Assembly: GCF_014195535.1 (NCBI RefSeq)
Contig: NZ_JACIBY010000032.1
Span: 1-33,619, forward strand
Direction of reading: 5' to 3'
DNA: 33,619 nt
Source of the DNA: Runella defluvii
GTDB lineage: Bacteria > Bacteroidota > Bacteroidia > Cytophagales > Spirosomataceae
The position numbers and the translations under genes are program-made. This document shows, in pieces, positions 1-8,136 of the stretch (the first letter of the stretch is position 1; each line of letters begins with the position of its first letter). Below the pieces are notes generated by a model that saw nothing but the letters and a program-made list of their open reading frames with translations, was not told the origin of the DNA and made no database searches.

Positions 1-119
1 TCGGTTTACAAAATTTTAATGACCATATTTCAATGAACGAATGTACTAATCTTTTTGACACTAAGAACATACTCAACTTTATAGCGCACAACAACCTTCA
101 CCTCCCTAAACTCAACTGA
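1..119 (+). CDS. 3' end of an unidentified gene (partial)
   Basis: An open frame enters from the left edge (first full codon at base 3) and runs 38 codons to a TGA at 117-119, two bases before the ATG of the next gene. The visible tail is polar and ends in LHLPKLN. It is too short to assign to a family. The two-base gap implies it is the upstream member of the same operon as the membrane protein and SGNH hydrolase that follow. A patatin-like lipase would fit the context, but nothing visible proves it. Confidence 0.6.
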   Translation, partial: GLQNFNDHISMNECTNLFDTKNILNFIAHNNLHLPKLN

Positions 120-121
120 TT

Positions 122-1135
122 ATGAATGTATTAACTTCACTCGACGTGCTTATTGGGCTTATTGTGATTTTTTTGGTAGTAAGCCTTGCCTGTACCGTTA
201 TCAACGAATGGATTGACGCTCTTTTACACACGCGCGCCCAGCAACTTCGCAAGAGTATTAGCCAAATGTTGTCGTCTGCTAATGACAATACGCTGGGTCA
301 GAAATTTCATACGCATCCGCTCATTCAAGCCCTCGAAAGAGACACCAACGTGTGGGGTATTTACAAACGACGAGACAAACCTACCTATATCTCCAATCGA
401 ACTTTTCGGCAAGTGCTTTTTGATGTACTCAATCAATTGGTGGCTGACCATCCCATCAATTTTGACGGTACGTTGGAAGAAATCGAGCAAAGTCTCAATG
501 CACTACCCGATTCTGACCTTAAAACGCGCCTTCTTTCCATTCTCAACGAAGTGAAAGCTACTGTCCAAGACGCTAGTAAACGAATTGAAGCCTTTCAAAA
601 GGCCATTGACCAGTGGTTCGACGAGTCGATGGAACGCACTTCCGATTGGTACAAGCGTCGCGTACAGTTATGGACGTTTTTGTCGGGGATTGCATTCTGC
701 ACTTTATTAAATATTGATACGCTAACCATTTCTCAATACCTCTGGCAAAACCCAGAGGCTCGACAGGCGTATTTACAAGCAGCCAACAGCATCATTGCCA
801 GCGCCTCAACCGACTCGCTCAAAAAAGAATTGGCGGGAAAAGATTCTGTTCAACTCAACAACATTAGTCAGAAAATAGACACATTGTTGGTTAATCTCCG
901 CGAAGAAGTTACCCAAAATACGACGATACCGTTGGGGTGGCAACTAGAAAAGCTTCCGACTTGTACGAAAGCCAATATAGGCGCTTGGCTAACCTATTGG
1001 ATACGAAAATTGGCAGGTCTATTGATTAGTATTGGGGCTATTAGCGCAGGAGCTCCGTTTTGGTTTGATATGCTCAAAAATGTCGTCAATATCAGAAATT
1101 CGTTGAAAAGTAAGACGCTTGGAAAAGATTCATAG
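122..1135 (+). CDS. Conserved membrane protein of unknown function
   Basis: A 337-residue protein with an N-terminal hydrophobic helix (about residues 8-28), a long polar region with helical, coiled-coil-like character (about 40-180), a second hydrophobic stretch after WYKRRVQLW (about 185-200), and a C-terminal hydrophobic segment (about 292-318) ending in the striking motif GAPFWFDMLKNVVNIRNSLK. The layout suggests an inner-membrane protein with two soluble parts. I do not recognise a named domain; the C-terminal GAPFWFD...N.R block resembles hypothetical proteins I associate with cyanobacteria and Bacteroidota, but I cannot give a function. It starts two bases after the preceding stop and is followed 41 bases later by the SGNH hydrolase, so the genes are probably co-transcribed. 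Confidence 0.8.
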   Translation: MNVLTSLDVLIGLIVIFLVVSLACTVINEWIDALLHTRAQQLRKSISQMLSSANDNTLGQKFHTHPLIQALERDTNVWGIYKRRDKPTYISNRTFRQVLFDVLNQLVADHPINFDGTLEEIEQSLNALPDSDLKTRLLSILNEVKATVQDASKRIEAFQKAIDQWFDESMERTSDWYKRRVQLWTFLSGIAFCTLLNIDTLTISQYLWQNPEARQAYLQAANSIIASASTDSLKKELAGKDSVQLNNISQKIDTLLVNLREEVTQNTTIPLGWQLEKLPTCTKANIGAWLTYWIRKLAGLLISIGAISAGAPFWFDMLKNVVNIRNSLKSKTLGKDS

Positions 1136-1176
1136 GTACGACCACTGTTTTCCTAAACCTAACACCCCTAAACACG

Positions 1177-2388
1177 ATGAACTTATTCTCGGATTGTCCC
1201 GCAGGTGATAAAGACTGCCTAATAAAAAAACTAACCAGCAACCGAATTACCCACTACGACCTCAACCATCTCATGCAAATAGCCACGAGCGACGACCTAA
1301 AATCCATCACTCAATCGGTTTTTGACATGGACGAAGCGACATTACTTGAGCGGTCGGCGGTTGAAGGAGCTACACGATGGCTCAATAGCCTCAAAAACGA
1401 CCGTCGTAAAGACTTGTATGTCAAGAAGATTCAACATACCCCCCGCCCTGAGCTCAAAAAAGTAGTAGCCGAAGGTGATTCTTGGTTCAACTATCCACTC
1501 ATCCTAACGGACATCCTCGACTGGATTAGTATGGACAAAAACACGGCTGTTTTCAGCCTTGCTTCGGCCGCCGATTGGCTGGTCAATATTCTGGCATCCA
1601 GGGAATACGTCAATGGTCTATCAGTCCACCAACCCGACTTTTTTCTGATGAGCGGCGGGGGAAATGACGTAGGGGGAATGAGTCGAATGGCGCTTATGGT
1701 ATCTCATCGGTTCAATGAAACTTCGGAGTTAACACACAGCGCTTGGGCACAGCATCTAATCGCAAACGCCCACGAAAAACCATACCTACTATCCAAAGAA
1801 GTGAGTTTGGATACCCGAAAACCAGACGAAAAGAGGTGGAACAAGGCCGTTGGCTATTTATCCAAAGACTTTTTTGCGTTGATGATGCTCTTTCGTTTGC
1901 AGTATTATTCGCTCATTCATAGTTTGTTGGTGGGTGGCAAAGAAAAATTCCCCGACCTAAAAATCATCACCCAAGGCTATGATTTTTTAGTGCCTTCCGA
2001 CAATAAAGGCTGGGGTATCAACCCATTCAAATGGTATATTCCTGTCCTGCGGTGGATTGGGCATGGCTGGTGGTTGAAAAAACCGTTGATTTTTAAAGGA
2101 TTATCTGGTCAAGAGCTCCAGCTGGATATTCTCTATGCGTGCATGTATTTCTTCAACGAAATGATGATTGAACTAGAAGAAAAATTCATGGAGCTTCACC
2201 CAACGGCTAAAGGACGTCTATTTCATGTTGACTCTCGGGGGTTAGTGCAAAAAAATGAATGGACAGACGAGATTCACCCTCAACCTCACAAATTCAGAAC
2301 TATTGCCCAAACCTACCTCGACTGCATTCACGGTCAGCCCTCCGACTATAAACACGTTTATCGTTCCATCAATCGCCAAAAACCATAG
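1177..2388 (+). CDS. SGNH/GDSL-family hydrolase
   Basis: A 403-residue protein carrying the SGNH hydrolase blocks: block I is GDSWFNYP with the nucleophile Ser102, block III is GGGND (Gly160-Asp164), and block V is DEIHP with the catalytic Asp364 and His367. A block II glycine is not obvious. The family contains serine esterases, lipases and acyl or acetyl hydrolases; the substrate here cannot be told. There is no signal peptide, so it is probably cytoplasmic or attached to its membrane neighbours. About 95 residues precede block I, a long N-terminal extension for the family. It is embedded between two membrane-protein genes with gaps of 41 and 2 bases, suggesting a dedicated lipid- or envelope-related module (inference). 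Confidence 0.85.
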   Translation: MNLFSDCPAGDKDCLIKKLTSNRITHYDLNHLMQIATSDDLKSITQSVFDMDEATLLERSAVEGATRWLNSLKNDRRKDLYVKKIQHTPRPELKKVVAEGDSWFNYPLILTDILDWISMDKNTAVFSLASAADWLVNILASREYVNGLSVHQPDFFLMSGGGNDVGGMSRMALMVSHRFNETSELTHSAWAQHLIANAHEKPYLLSKEVSLDTRKPDEKRWNKAVGYLSKDFFALMMLFRLQYYSLIHSLLVGGKEKFPDLKIITQGYDFLVPSDNKGWGINPFKWYIPVLRWIGHGWWLKKPLIFKGLSGQELQLDILYACMYFFNEMMIELEEKFMELHPTAKGRLFHVDSRGLVQKNEWTDEIHPQPHKFRTIAQTYLDCIHGQPSDYKHVYRSINRQKP

Positions 2389-2390
2389 CC

Positions 2391-2909
2391 ATGAAAATTT
2401 CATACCTCCTATTTATCGTCGTTATTGTTCTAGGCACCTACTTAACTTTTACAGCATGGGCTATTCTCCAAGGGAATACAGACTCTGTCTGCAATTTCTG
2501 GCCTGATGCCGACTGCTTAGAAGCCAAATTTGAGCTACTTACTACTCTCCAAAAACGTCAACTCCTCAGTACCGTTCATCTCGACTATTGTTACCTTATT
2601 TTTTATCCACTATTACTGGGAATATGGGTATATCGCGAAATGCAAGCACAAGCTTCGGTTTTGGGGAATATTTTTTTCAGGTTCTGTTTACTGGTGGTCG
2701 TTGTTTTGTTTTTCAGTGATATTACTGAAAACATCCTTTTAGGATATGCCCTTCAAGACATTTCTTACCCTTTCAAAACCCTTGCCCTTGTCACTCGTTT
2801 GAAATGGATAAGTTTCGCTTTTATACTTTTAAGTCTTTTGATTGGTGTAATGGGGCGTAAAACAGGGCTTTTCCCCTTATCTTTGCGGCTCAAAAACCGA
2901 ATTGAATGA
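2391..2909 (+). CDS. Small four-helix membrane protein
   Basis: A 172-residue protein with about four predicted membrane segments (roughly residues 3-24, 62-80, 92-117 and 133-155) and short loops, ending in a basic tail. No family was recognised. It starts two bases after the SGNH hydrolase stop and its own stop overlaps the start of the ABC-F gene in an ATGA, so translation of the two is probably coupled. Two cysteines lie in the first loop (VCNFWPDADC). A role alongside the hydrolase is likely from position only. Confidence 0.75.
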   Translation: MKISYLLFIVVIVLGTYLTFTAWAILQGNTDSVCNFWPDADCLEAKFELLTTLQKRQLLSTVHLDYCYLIFYPLLLGIWVYREMQAQASVLGNIFFRFCLLVVVVLFFSDITENILLGYALQDISYPFKTLALVTRLKWISFAFILLSLLIGVMGRKTGLFPLSLRLKNRIE

Positions 2910-4546
2910 TTTCAGTAGATAACGTAACCGTAGAGTTTGGGGGAAGGGCCTTGTTTAGCGACATTACCTTCAACATCAACGAAAAAGACAGAATCGCCCT
3001 CATGGGCAAAAATGGAGCAGGAAAATCGACGCTCCTTAAAATTATTGCGGGGGCAGATAAGCCTACACGCGGTAAAATCTCGGCACCCAACGACGCCGTC
3101 ATCGCCTACTTGCCGCAGCACCTGCTCACCGTCGATGATGCTACGGTGTTTGAGGAAGCCCTCAAGGCGTTTGCCGAAGCACAAGAAATGAAAAACGAGC
3201 TTGATGCCCTCAATCACCAGCTCGAAACGCGTACCGACTACGATTCCGACGACTACATGGCCATCATTGAGCGGGTGTCGGAATTGAGCGAAAAATATTA
3301 CTCGACCGAAGAAGTCAACTACGATGCCGAAGTCGAAAAGACATTGCTCGGCTTGGGCTTTTTGCGTTCTGACTTCACCCGTAAAACCAGTGAGTTTAGC
3401 GGTGGCTGGCGGATGCGCATTGAGTTAGCCAAAATTTTGCTCAAAACCCCCGATTTGATTTTGCTGGATGAGCCTACTAACCACCTCGACATTGAGTCGA
3501 TTCAGTGGTTGGAAGAGTTTTTGATCAATACCGCCAAATCGGTGATTGTGATTTCTCACGACCGTGCCTTTGTTGATAACATCACCAACCGCACCATCGA
3601 AATCACCATGGGGCGGATTTATGATTATAAGGTAAACTACTCGCATTACTTGCAGCTTCGCAAAGAGCGCTTGGAGCAACAACAGAAGCAGTACAGCGAC
3701 CAGCAAAAGATGATTGCCGAAACCACCGAGTTTATCGAGCGTTTCAAAGGCACATACTCCAAAACACTGCAGGTACAGTCGCGGGTGAAGATGCTGGAAA
3801 AACTGGACATCGTGGAAGTGGACGAAGTAGATACCTCTGCCCTCAATTTGAAATTCCCACCTGCGCCACGTTCAGGTAACTACCCCGTCATCGTGGAAGA
3901 TTTGAGCAAAACCTACGGCGACCATTTGGTTTTCAAAAACGTGAGTATCACCATTGAGCGCGGTCAAAAAGTAGCGTTTGTGGGGAAAAACGGGGAAGGG
4001 AAATCGACGCTCGTGAAGGCCATCATGGGTGAACTGGAATATCAAGGCGACCTCAAAATTGGGCACAACTCCATGATTGGGTATTTTGCCCAAAACCAAG
4101 CGTCGTTACTCGACCCCGACTTGACGGTTTTCCAGACGATTGATAACATTGCTGTGGGCGAGATTCGCACCAAAATCAAGGATATTTTGGGCGCGTTTAT
4201 GTTTGGTGGCGATAGTGTCAACAAAAAAGTAGGCGTACTTTCGGGAGGCGAACGTACGCGTTTGGCCATGATTAAGCTGTTGTTAGAGCCCGTCAACCTC
4301 CTCATTCTCGATGAGCCTACCAACCACCTCGACCTTAAGACCAAAGACATTTTAAAGGATGCTCTCAAGGCATTTGACGGTACCATCATTCTGATTTCGC
4401 ACGACCGTGACTTCTTAGACGGCCTGGCCGAAAAAGTATATGAATTTGGCAACCAACGCGTCAGAGAACACCTCGAAGACATCAATGGATTTTTACGCCT
4501 CAAGAAAATGGAGAATCTTCGGGAAATTGAGCGAAAAGCCAAATAA
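2906..4546 (+). CDS. ABC-F family ATPase
   Basis: A 546-residue protein with two ABC nucleotide-binding domains and no membrane domain. NBD1 has Walker A GKNGAGKST (34-42), signature FSGGW (about 164) and Walker B LILLDEPTNHLD (about 184). The linker between the domains (about 240-310) is charged and glutamine-rich, the P-site tRNA-interaction motif region of ABC-F proteins. NBD2 has Walker A GKNGEGKST (about 360), signature LSGGE (about 445) and LLILDEPTNHLD (about 465). ABC-F proteins act on the ribosome, relieving stalls or, in some members, protecting against antibiotics; which applies here cannot be told. The start codon overlaps the upstream stop by four bases, and a strong terminator follows. 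Confidence 0.93.
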   Translation: MISVDNVTVEFGGRALFSDITFNINEKDRIALMGKNGAGKSTLLKIIAGADKPTRGKISAPNDAVIAYLPQHLLTVDDATVFEEALKAFAEAQEMKNELDALNHQLETRTDYDSDDYMAIIERVSELSEKYYSTEEVNYDAEVEKTLLGLGFLRSDFTRKTSEFSGGWRMRIELAKILLKTPDLILLDEPTNHLDIESIQWLEEFLINTAKSVIVISHDRAFVDNITNRTIEITMGRIYDYKVNYSHYLQLRKERLEQQQKQYSDQQKMIAETTEFIERFKGTYSKTLQVQSRVKMLEKLDIVEVDEVDTSALNLKFPPAPRSGNYPVIVEDLSKTYGDHLVFKNVSITIERGQKVAFVGKNGEGKSTLVKAIMGELEYQGDLKIGHNSMIGYFAQNQASLLDPDLTVFQTIDNIAVGEIRTKIKDILGAFMFGGDSVNKKVGVLSGGERTRLAMIKLLLEPVNLLILDEPTNHLDLKTKDILKDALKAFDGTIILISHDRDFLDGLAEKVYEFGNQRVREHLEDINGFLRLKKMENLREIERKAK

Positions 4547-4569
4547 TCTTCTCTTTCCCACTTATTCAC

Positions 4570-4603
4570 AAACCCCGTATTTCAGCCTTGAAGTACGGGG
4601 TTT
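4570..4603 (+). terminator. Rho-independent terminator after the ABC-F gene
   Basis: A perfect 10-bp stem, AAACCCCGTA (4570-4579) with TACGGGGTTT (4594-4603), and a 14-base loop lie 24 bases after the ABC-F stop and are followed by a T-rich stretch. This closes the operon beginning at the left edge. Confidence 0.85.
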
Positions 4604-4947
4604 CGTTTTCTCTTGCATTCCAATAGGCTTAAAAGCCCTAGTGCGTATTTATCCTAAATTTTGTACTTTTACCAAAATTACGCCCATATCTCCTTTTTTT
4701 TCATTCTTACTTTTTACACATTTCCATTTTCACTAAACGATATAGGCTTTTTCTGAACAAACTTAGATTTGTACAATTTTTTAGCGTATTTATATAAAAA
4801 ACGCCAATTTTCTTTTATAATAAATGGCTAATGTTAAAAAATATAAAATTTTATTTGGTGTTTATTAAAAAACACATTACTTTTGAATCCGTAAAAAGTA
4901 CAACAACACCAAACTGATTTATTCAACCACCTTAAATTTTATTGTCA
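4604..4947 (+). promoter_or_regulatory. AT-rich glutamine synthetase upstream region with Bacteroidota promoter
   Basis: This gene-free, strongly AT-rich stretch holds a good Bacteroidota-type promoter: -33 TTG at 4855-4857, a 20-base spacer, and -7 TACTTTTG at 4878-4885, giving a leader of roughly 55 bases before the ATG at 4948. A second -7-like match, TAGATTTG, lies at 4764-4771. I see no convincing sigma-54 element, and no RNA gene. Confidence 0.55.
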
Positions 4948-5973
4948 ATGGCAAAGGCTAAATTAGAATACATCTGGCTAGACGGTTACAAGCCCACTCA
5001 AAGTTTGCGTAGTAAAACTAAGATTGAGAATAATTTCTCGGGTAAGTTGGAAGACTGCGACATGTGGTCATTCGATGGCTCTTCAACCGAGCAGGCTCCA
5101 GGCGGTTCGTCTGACTGTTTGTTGAAACCAGTTTTCATTTGCCCAGATCCAGAGCGTTCTAAATTAGGTACGCCTGCTTACTTAGTAATGTGCGAAGTGT
5201 TGAACTCTGATGGTACAGCACACGAGTCGAATGGCCGCGCTACTATCGAAGATGACGATAACGATTTTTGGTTTGGTTTTGAACAAGAGTATTTCTTGTG
5301 GAACATCGAAATTAACAAACCTGTTGGCTTCCCAGCCAATGGCTATCCTGCCCCACAAGGCCCATACTATTGCTCTGTAGGTGCAAAAAATGCTTACGGA
5401 CGTGACATCATCGAAGAACACCTTGAGTATTGCCTCCAAGCTGGCTTGAACGTTGAAGGTATCAACGCCGAAGTAGCAGCTGGTCAGTGGGAGTTCCAAA
5501 TCTTCTCTAAAGGTGCAAAAGACGCTGGAGACCAAATTTGGGTAGCTCGTTATTTGTTGGAGCGTATGGGTGAAAAATACGGTGTAGGTATCAACTGGCA
5601 TTGTAAACCACTCGGCGATACTGACTGGAACGGTTCTGGTATGCACGCTAACTTCTCAAACACAATCTTGAGAACAGCAGGTAACAAAGAAACTTTCGAT
5701 AAAATCTGTTTAGCGTTTGCTCCAGTTGTTGCTGAGCACATCGCAGTATATGGTGCTGACAATCACCTCCGCTTAACTGGTAAGCACGAAACACAATCAA
5801 TTGACCAATTCTCATACGGTGTATCAGACCGCGGTGCATCTATCCGTATCCCTATCGTTGCAGTGAAGAAAGGTTGGAAAGGATACTTGGAAGACCGTCG
5901 TCCAAATTCAGCTGCTGATCCATACAAAGTGGCAGCTCGTATTATCAAAACCGTTAAAGGCGTAGAAATCTGA
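4948..5973 (+). CDS. glnII: Glutamine synthetase, type II (eukaryotic-like)
   Basis: A 341-residue enzyme that makes glutamine from glutamate, ammonia and ATP. The short length and motifs identify GSII rather than the roughly 470-residue GSI or 700-residue GSIII: WSFDGSSTEQAPG near residue 50, the metal/glutamate motif GFEQEYFLW, NAEVAAGQWEFQI, GSGMHANFSNT and the C-terminal RRPNSAADPY. The adenylylation tyrosine loop of GSI is not expected in this type. The ATG at 4948 is preferred to an in-frame TTG six bases upstream. The gene stands alone between its own promoter and terminator. Its codon use (many GCT, GCA, CCA and GGT codons) differs from its neighbours, as expected for a highly expressed gene. 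Confidence 0.95.
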   Translation: MAKAKLEYIWLDGYKPTQSLRSKTKIENNFSGKLEDCDMWSFDGSSTEQAPGGSSDCLLKPVFICPDPERSKLGTPAYLVMCEVLNSDGTAHESNGRATIEDDDNDFWFGFEQEYFLWNIEINKPVGFPANGYPAPQGPYYCSVGAKNAYGRDIIEEHLEYCLQAGLNVEGINAEVAAGQWEFQIFSKGAKDAGDQIWVARYLLERMGEKYGVGINWHCKPLGDTDWNGSGMHANFSNTILRTAGNKETFDKICLAFAPVVAEHIAVYGADNHLRLTGKHETQSIDQFSYGVSDRGASIRIPIVAVKKGWKGYLEDRRPNSAADPYKVAARIIKTVKGVEI

Positions 5974-5993
5974 TTTTTGGAATACATAGCACT

Positions 5994-6022
5994 AAAAAAC
6001 CCCGTCTTTGGCGGGGTTTTTT
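5994..6022 (+). terminator. Terminator of the glutamine synthetase gene
   Basis: An 11-bp perfect stem, AAAAAACCCCG (5994-6004) with CGGGGTTTTTT (6012-6022), loop of seven, followed by more T residues. It lies 21 bases after the GSII stop and is a textbook rho-independent terminator. Confidence 0.9.
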
Positions 6023-6134
6023 GTTTTTTAGCCCTAAAAAACGGTTTATTTCCCCTAGTTGAAAAAATTAACCCCACTCTCCGAAACTCTTACCCACGTA
6101 AATTGGGTTAGTAAAATACATTTCCCTTTAAGCT

Positions 6135-7898
6135 ATGAACGAAGAAAAAAAGAGTGGACAGATTTTTGACTTGCCTACCCTGCGTCGCCTGTTTACGTTT
6201 GTTAAGCCTTACCAAAAACAATTTTATACCCTCGTAACGCTCATTTTGGTGAGTGCAGCGCTTTCACCGCTTAGTCCACTCCTTTTTCGCTATACCATCG
6301 ACAATCAAATTGCGTCGGGCGATTACAACGGCCTGGCTAAGATGCTGGCTGTCATGGTAGGTTTATTGTTTTTTCAAGCCATTATTCAGTTCATTCATAC
6401 CTACTTGGCGGGCTGGTTGGGCCAAAATATCATTCGTGATATTCGGGTGCAGTTGTACGAGAAAATCCTCAGCCTTCGACTCAAGTTTTTTGACCAAACG
6501 CCGATTGGACGCTTGGTGACGCGTACCGTATCGGATGTTGAAACACTTTCGGACGTTTTTAGCGACGGCATGGCGGCCGTAGCGGGCGATATTTTGCAAT
6601 TGGTACTGATCATTGGCGTCATGTTTTATACCGATTGGCGGTTATCCTTGATAAGTTTGGCCACGGTACCTTTTATGTTAATAAGTACATACATTTTTAA
6701 GGAGAAAATCAAAGATTCGTTCAACGAGGTACGAACGGCGGTTTCTAATCTGAATGCCTTTGTGCAAGAGCACATTACGGGGATGAATATCGTGCAGATT
6801 TTCAGCGCCGAAAAAATCGAACTGGATAAGTTTCAAAAAATCAATACCGTACACCGCGACGCTCATATTCGTTCTATTTGGTATTATTCGGTGTATTACC
6901 CCGTTGCCGACGTGATTGCGGCCGCTGCTACGGGCTTGATTGTGTGGTACGGTGCCCGCGAAATCCTCCACAACGACATTACCTTCGGGACGGTTACGGC
7001 TTTTATCATGTTTACCAACCTGTTTTTCAGGCCCATACGAATGCTAGCCGACCGATTTAACACCCTTCAAATGGGGATTGTAAGTACCGACCGCATCCTC
7101 AAATTGCTTGATAGCGACGATTATACGGTCAACAACGGAACCTACGCCCCTACCCAACTGCGCGGTGAAGTATCGTTTAAAAACGTGTGGTTTGCCTACA
7201 ACGAAGAAGAATACGTCCTCAGAGATATTTCGTTTGATGTAAAAGCAGGTCAAACCGTTGCCTTTGTGGGAGCAACGGGCGCGGGTAAATCGTCGGTCAT
7301 TAATTTATTGAGCCGTTTTTATGATATAAATAAAGGCGAAATCATGGTGGATGGCGTAGAAATTCACCAGTATGAATTGGGAGCGCTGCGTCACAATATC
7401 GGCGTGGTACTGCAAGATGTGTTTTTGTTTTCGGATACTATTCACAACAACATCACCCTTGGAAACCCTGACATCAGTCGTGCTCAAATCATCGAAGCCG
7501 CTCAGCTCGTTGGCGCGCATGACTTCATCGAGCGCCTTCCTGGTGGCTACGACTACAACGTAATGGAACGCGGAGCAACACTCTCAGTAGGACAACGGCA
7601 GTTGATTTCGTTTGTACGGGCGTTGGTACACGACCCCAAAATCATTGTGTTGGACGAAGCTACCTCGTCGGTCGATACCGAGACTGAGGAATTGATTCAA
7701 AATGCCATTGAGAAGCTCATGAAAGGCCGCACGGCCATCGTGATTGCCCACCGCCTTAGCACGATTCAGAAAGCCAACCAAATCATTGTGCTTGACAAAG
7801 GCCAAATCAAAGAAAAAGGCACGCACGACGAGCTACTCGAACACGACGGTTTTTATGCCAACCTCTATCGAATGCAGTATAAGGAAGTAGTAGGATAA
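6135..7898 (+). CDS. ABC exporter half-transporter (permease fused to ATPase)
   Basis: A 587-residue protein of the type IV ABC exporter (MsbA/lipid and multidrug) fold. Residues about 20-320 hold six membrane helices, the first around 33-53. The ATPase domain follows, with Walker A GATGAGKSS (379-387), Q-loop VLQDVFLF, signature LSVGQ (about 483, Val in place of the usual second Gly), Walker B IIVLDEATSSVD (about 503) and H-loop IVIAHRLSTI. It should work as a homodimer or with a partner half-transporter not present here. The substrate cannot be told; MsbA-like lipid or drug export are the usual alternatives. It stands alone. Confidence 0.92.
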   Translation: MNEEKKSGQIFDLPTLRRLFTFVKPYQKQFYTLVTLILVSAALSPLSPLLFRYTIDNQIASGDYNGLAKMLAVMVGLLFFQAIIQFIHTYLAGWLGQNIIRDIRVQLYEKILSLRLKFFDQTPIGRLVTRTVSDVETLSDVFSDGMAAVAGDILQLVLIIGVMFYTDWRLSLISLATVPFMLISTYIFKEKIKDSFNEVRTAVSNLNAFVQEHITGMNIVQIFSAEKIELDKFQKINTVHRDAHIRSIWYYSVYYPVADVIAAAATGLIVWYGAREILHNDITFGTVTAFIMFTNLFFRPIRMLADRFNTLQMGIVSTDRILKLLDSDDYTVNNGTYAPTQLRGEVSFKNVWFAYNEEEYVLRDISFDVKAGQTVAFVGATGAGKSSVINLLSRFYDINKGEIMVDGVEIHQYELGALRHNIGVVLQDVFLFSDTIHNNITLGNPDISRAQIIEAAQLVGAHDFIERLPGGYDYNVMERGATLSVGQRQLISFVRALVHDPKIIVLDEATSSVDTETEELIQNAIEKLMKGRTAIVIAHRLSTIQKANQIIVLDKGQIKEKGTHDELLEHDGFYANLYRMQYKEVVG

Positions 7899-7928
7899 TT
7901 TGAACCTCATATCCCACTAATTTCAATA

Positions 7929-8041
7929 TTTACCCGCAGACTTTCGCAGATTTAACTCGCAGATTCCGCAGAAAATGGGCTCAATGAAGGAATTCATCTG
8001 CGCTTTCTGCGGCTCTAAATCAGCGCCAATCTGCGGGTAAA
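7929..8041. repeat. Long imperfect inverted repeat rich in CGCAGA
   Basis: Left arm about 7929-7976 and right arm about 7993-8041 are imperfect inverted copies. The outermost 12 bases, TTTACCCGCAGA and TCTGCGGGTAAA, match perfectly, and each arm carries about four CGCAGA-like units. The element fills most of the gap between the ABC exporter and the lipoprotein gene. It looks like a REP- or MITE-type intergenic unit, and may also terminate the ABC exporter transcript, though no T-tract follows. Confidence 0.75.
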
Positions 8042-8104
8042 ACTATACATCCTCAAATTAAATTTAAAACGGTGACGCAACCTGCGTGATTGGTTGTCCG
8101 TATT

Positions 8105-8132
8105 GTAAGTAAACCATTAAACGATTACTTAC
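8105..8132. promoter_or_regulatory. Inverted repeat just before the lipoprotein start codon
   Basis: Perfect 8-bp arms GTAAGTAA (8105-8112) and TTACTTAC (8125-8132) are separated by 12 bases; the right arm ends four bases before the ATG at 8137. The spacing of about two helical turns between arm centres fits a dimeric repressor operator, and a hairpin controlling translation is the alternative. No regulator gene is adjacent. Confidence 0.4.
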
Positions 8133-8136
8133 ATCT

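Noticed and set aside
1..119. Assignment of the leading partial gene to patatin-like lipases
   Set aside because: Only 38 C-terminal codons are visible, with no catalytic motif; the idea rests on context alone.
4042..4569. A 175-codon minus-strand frame opposite the ABC-F gene
   Set aside because: Mirror-image of the conserved second ATPase domain, serine-rich, with no family resemblance.
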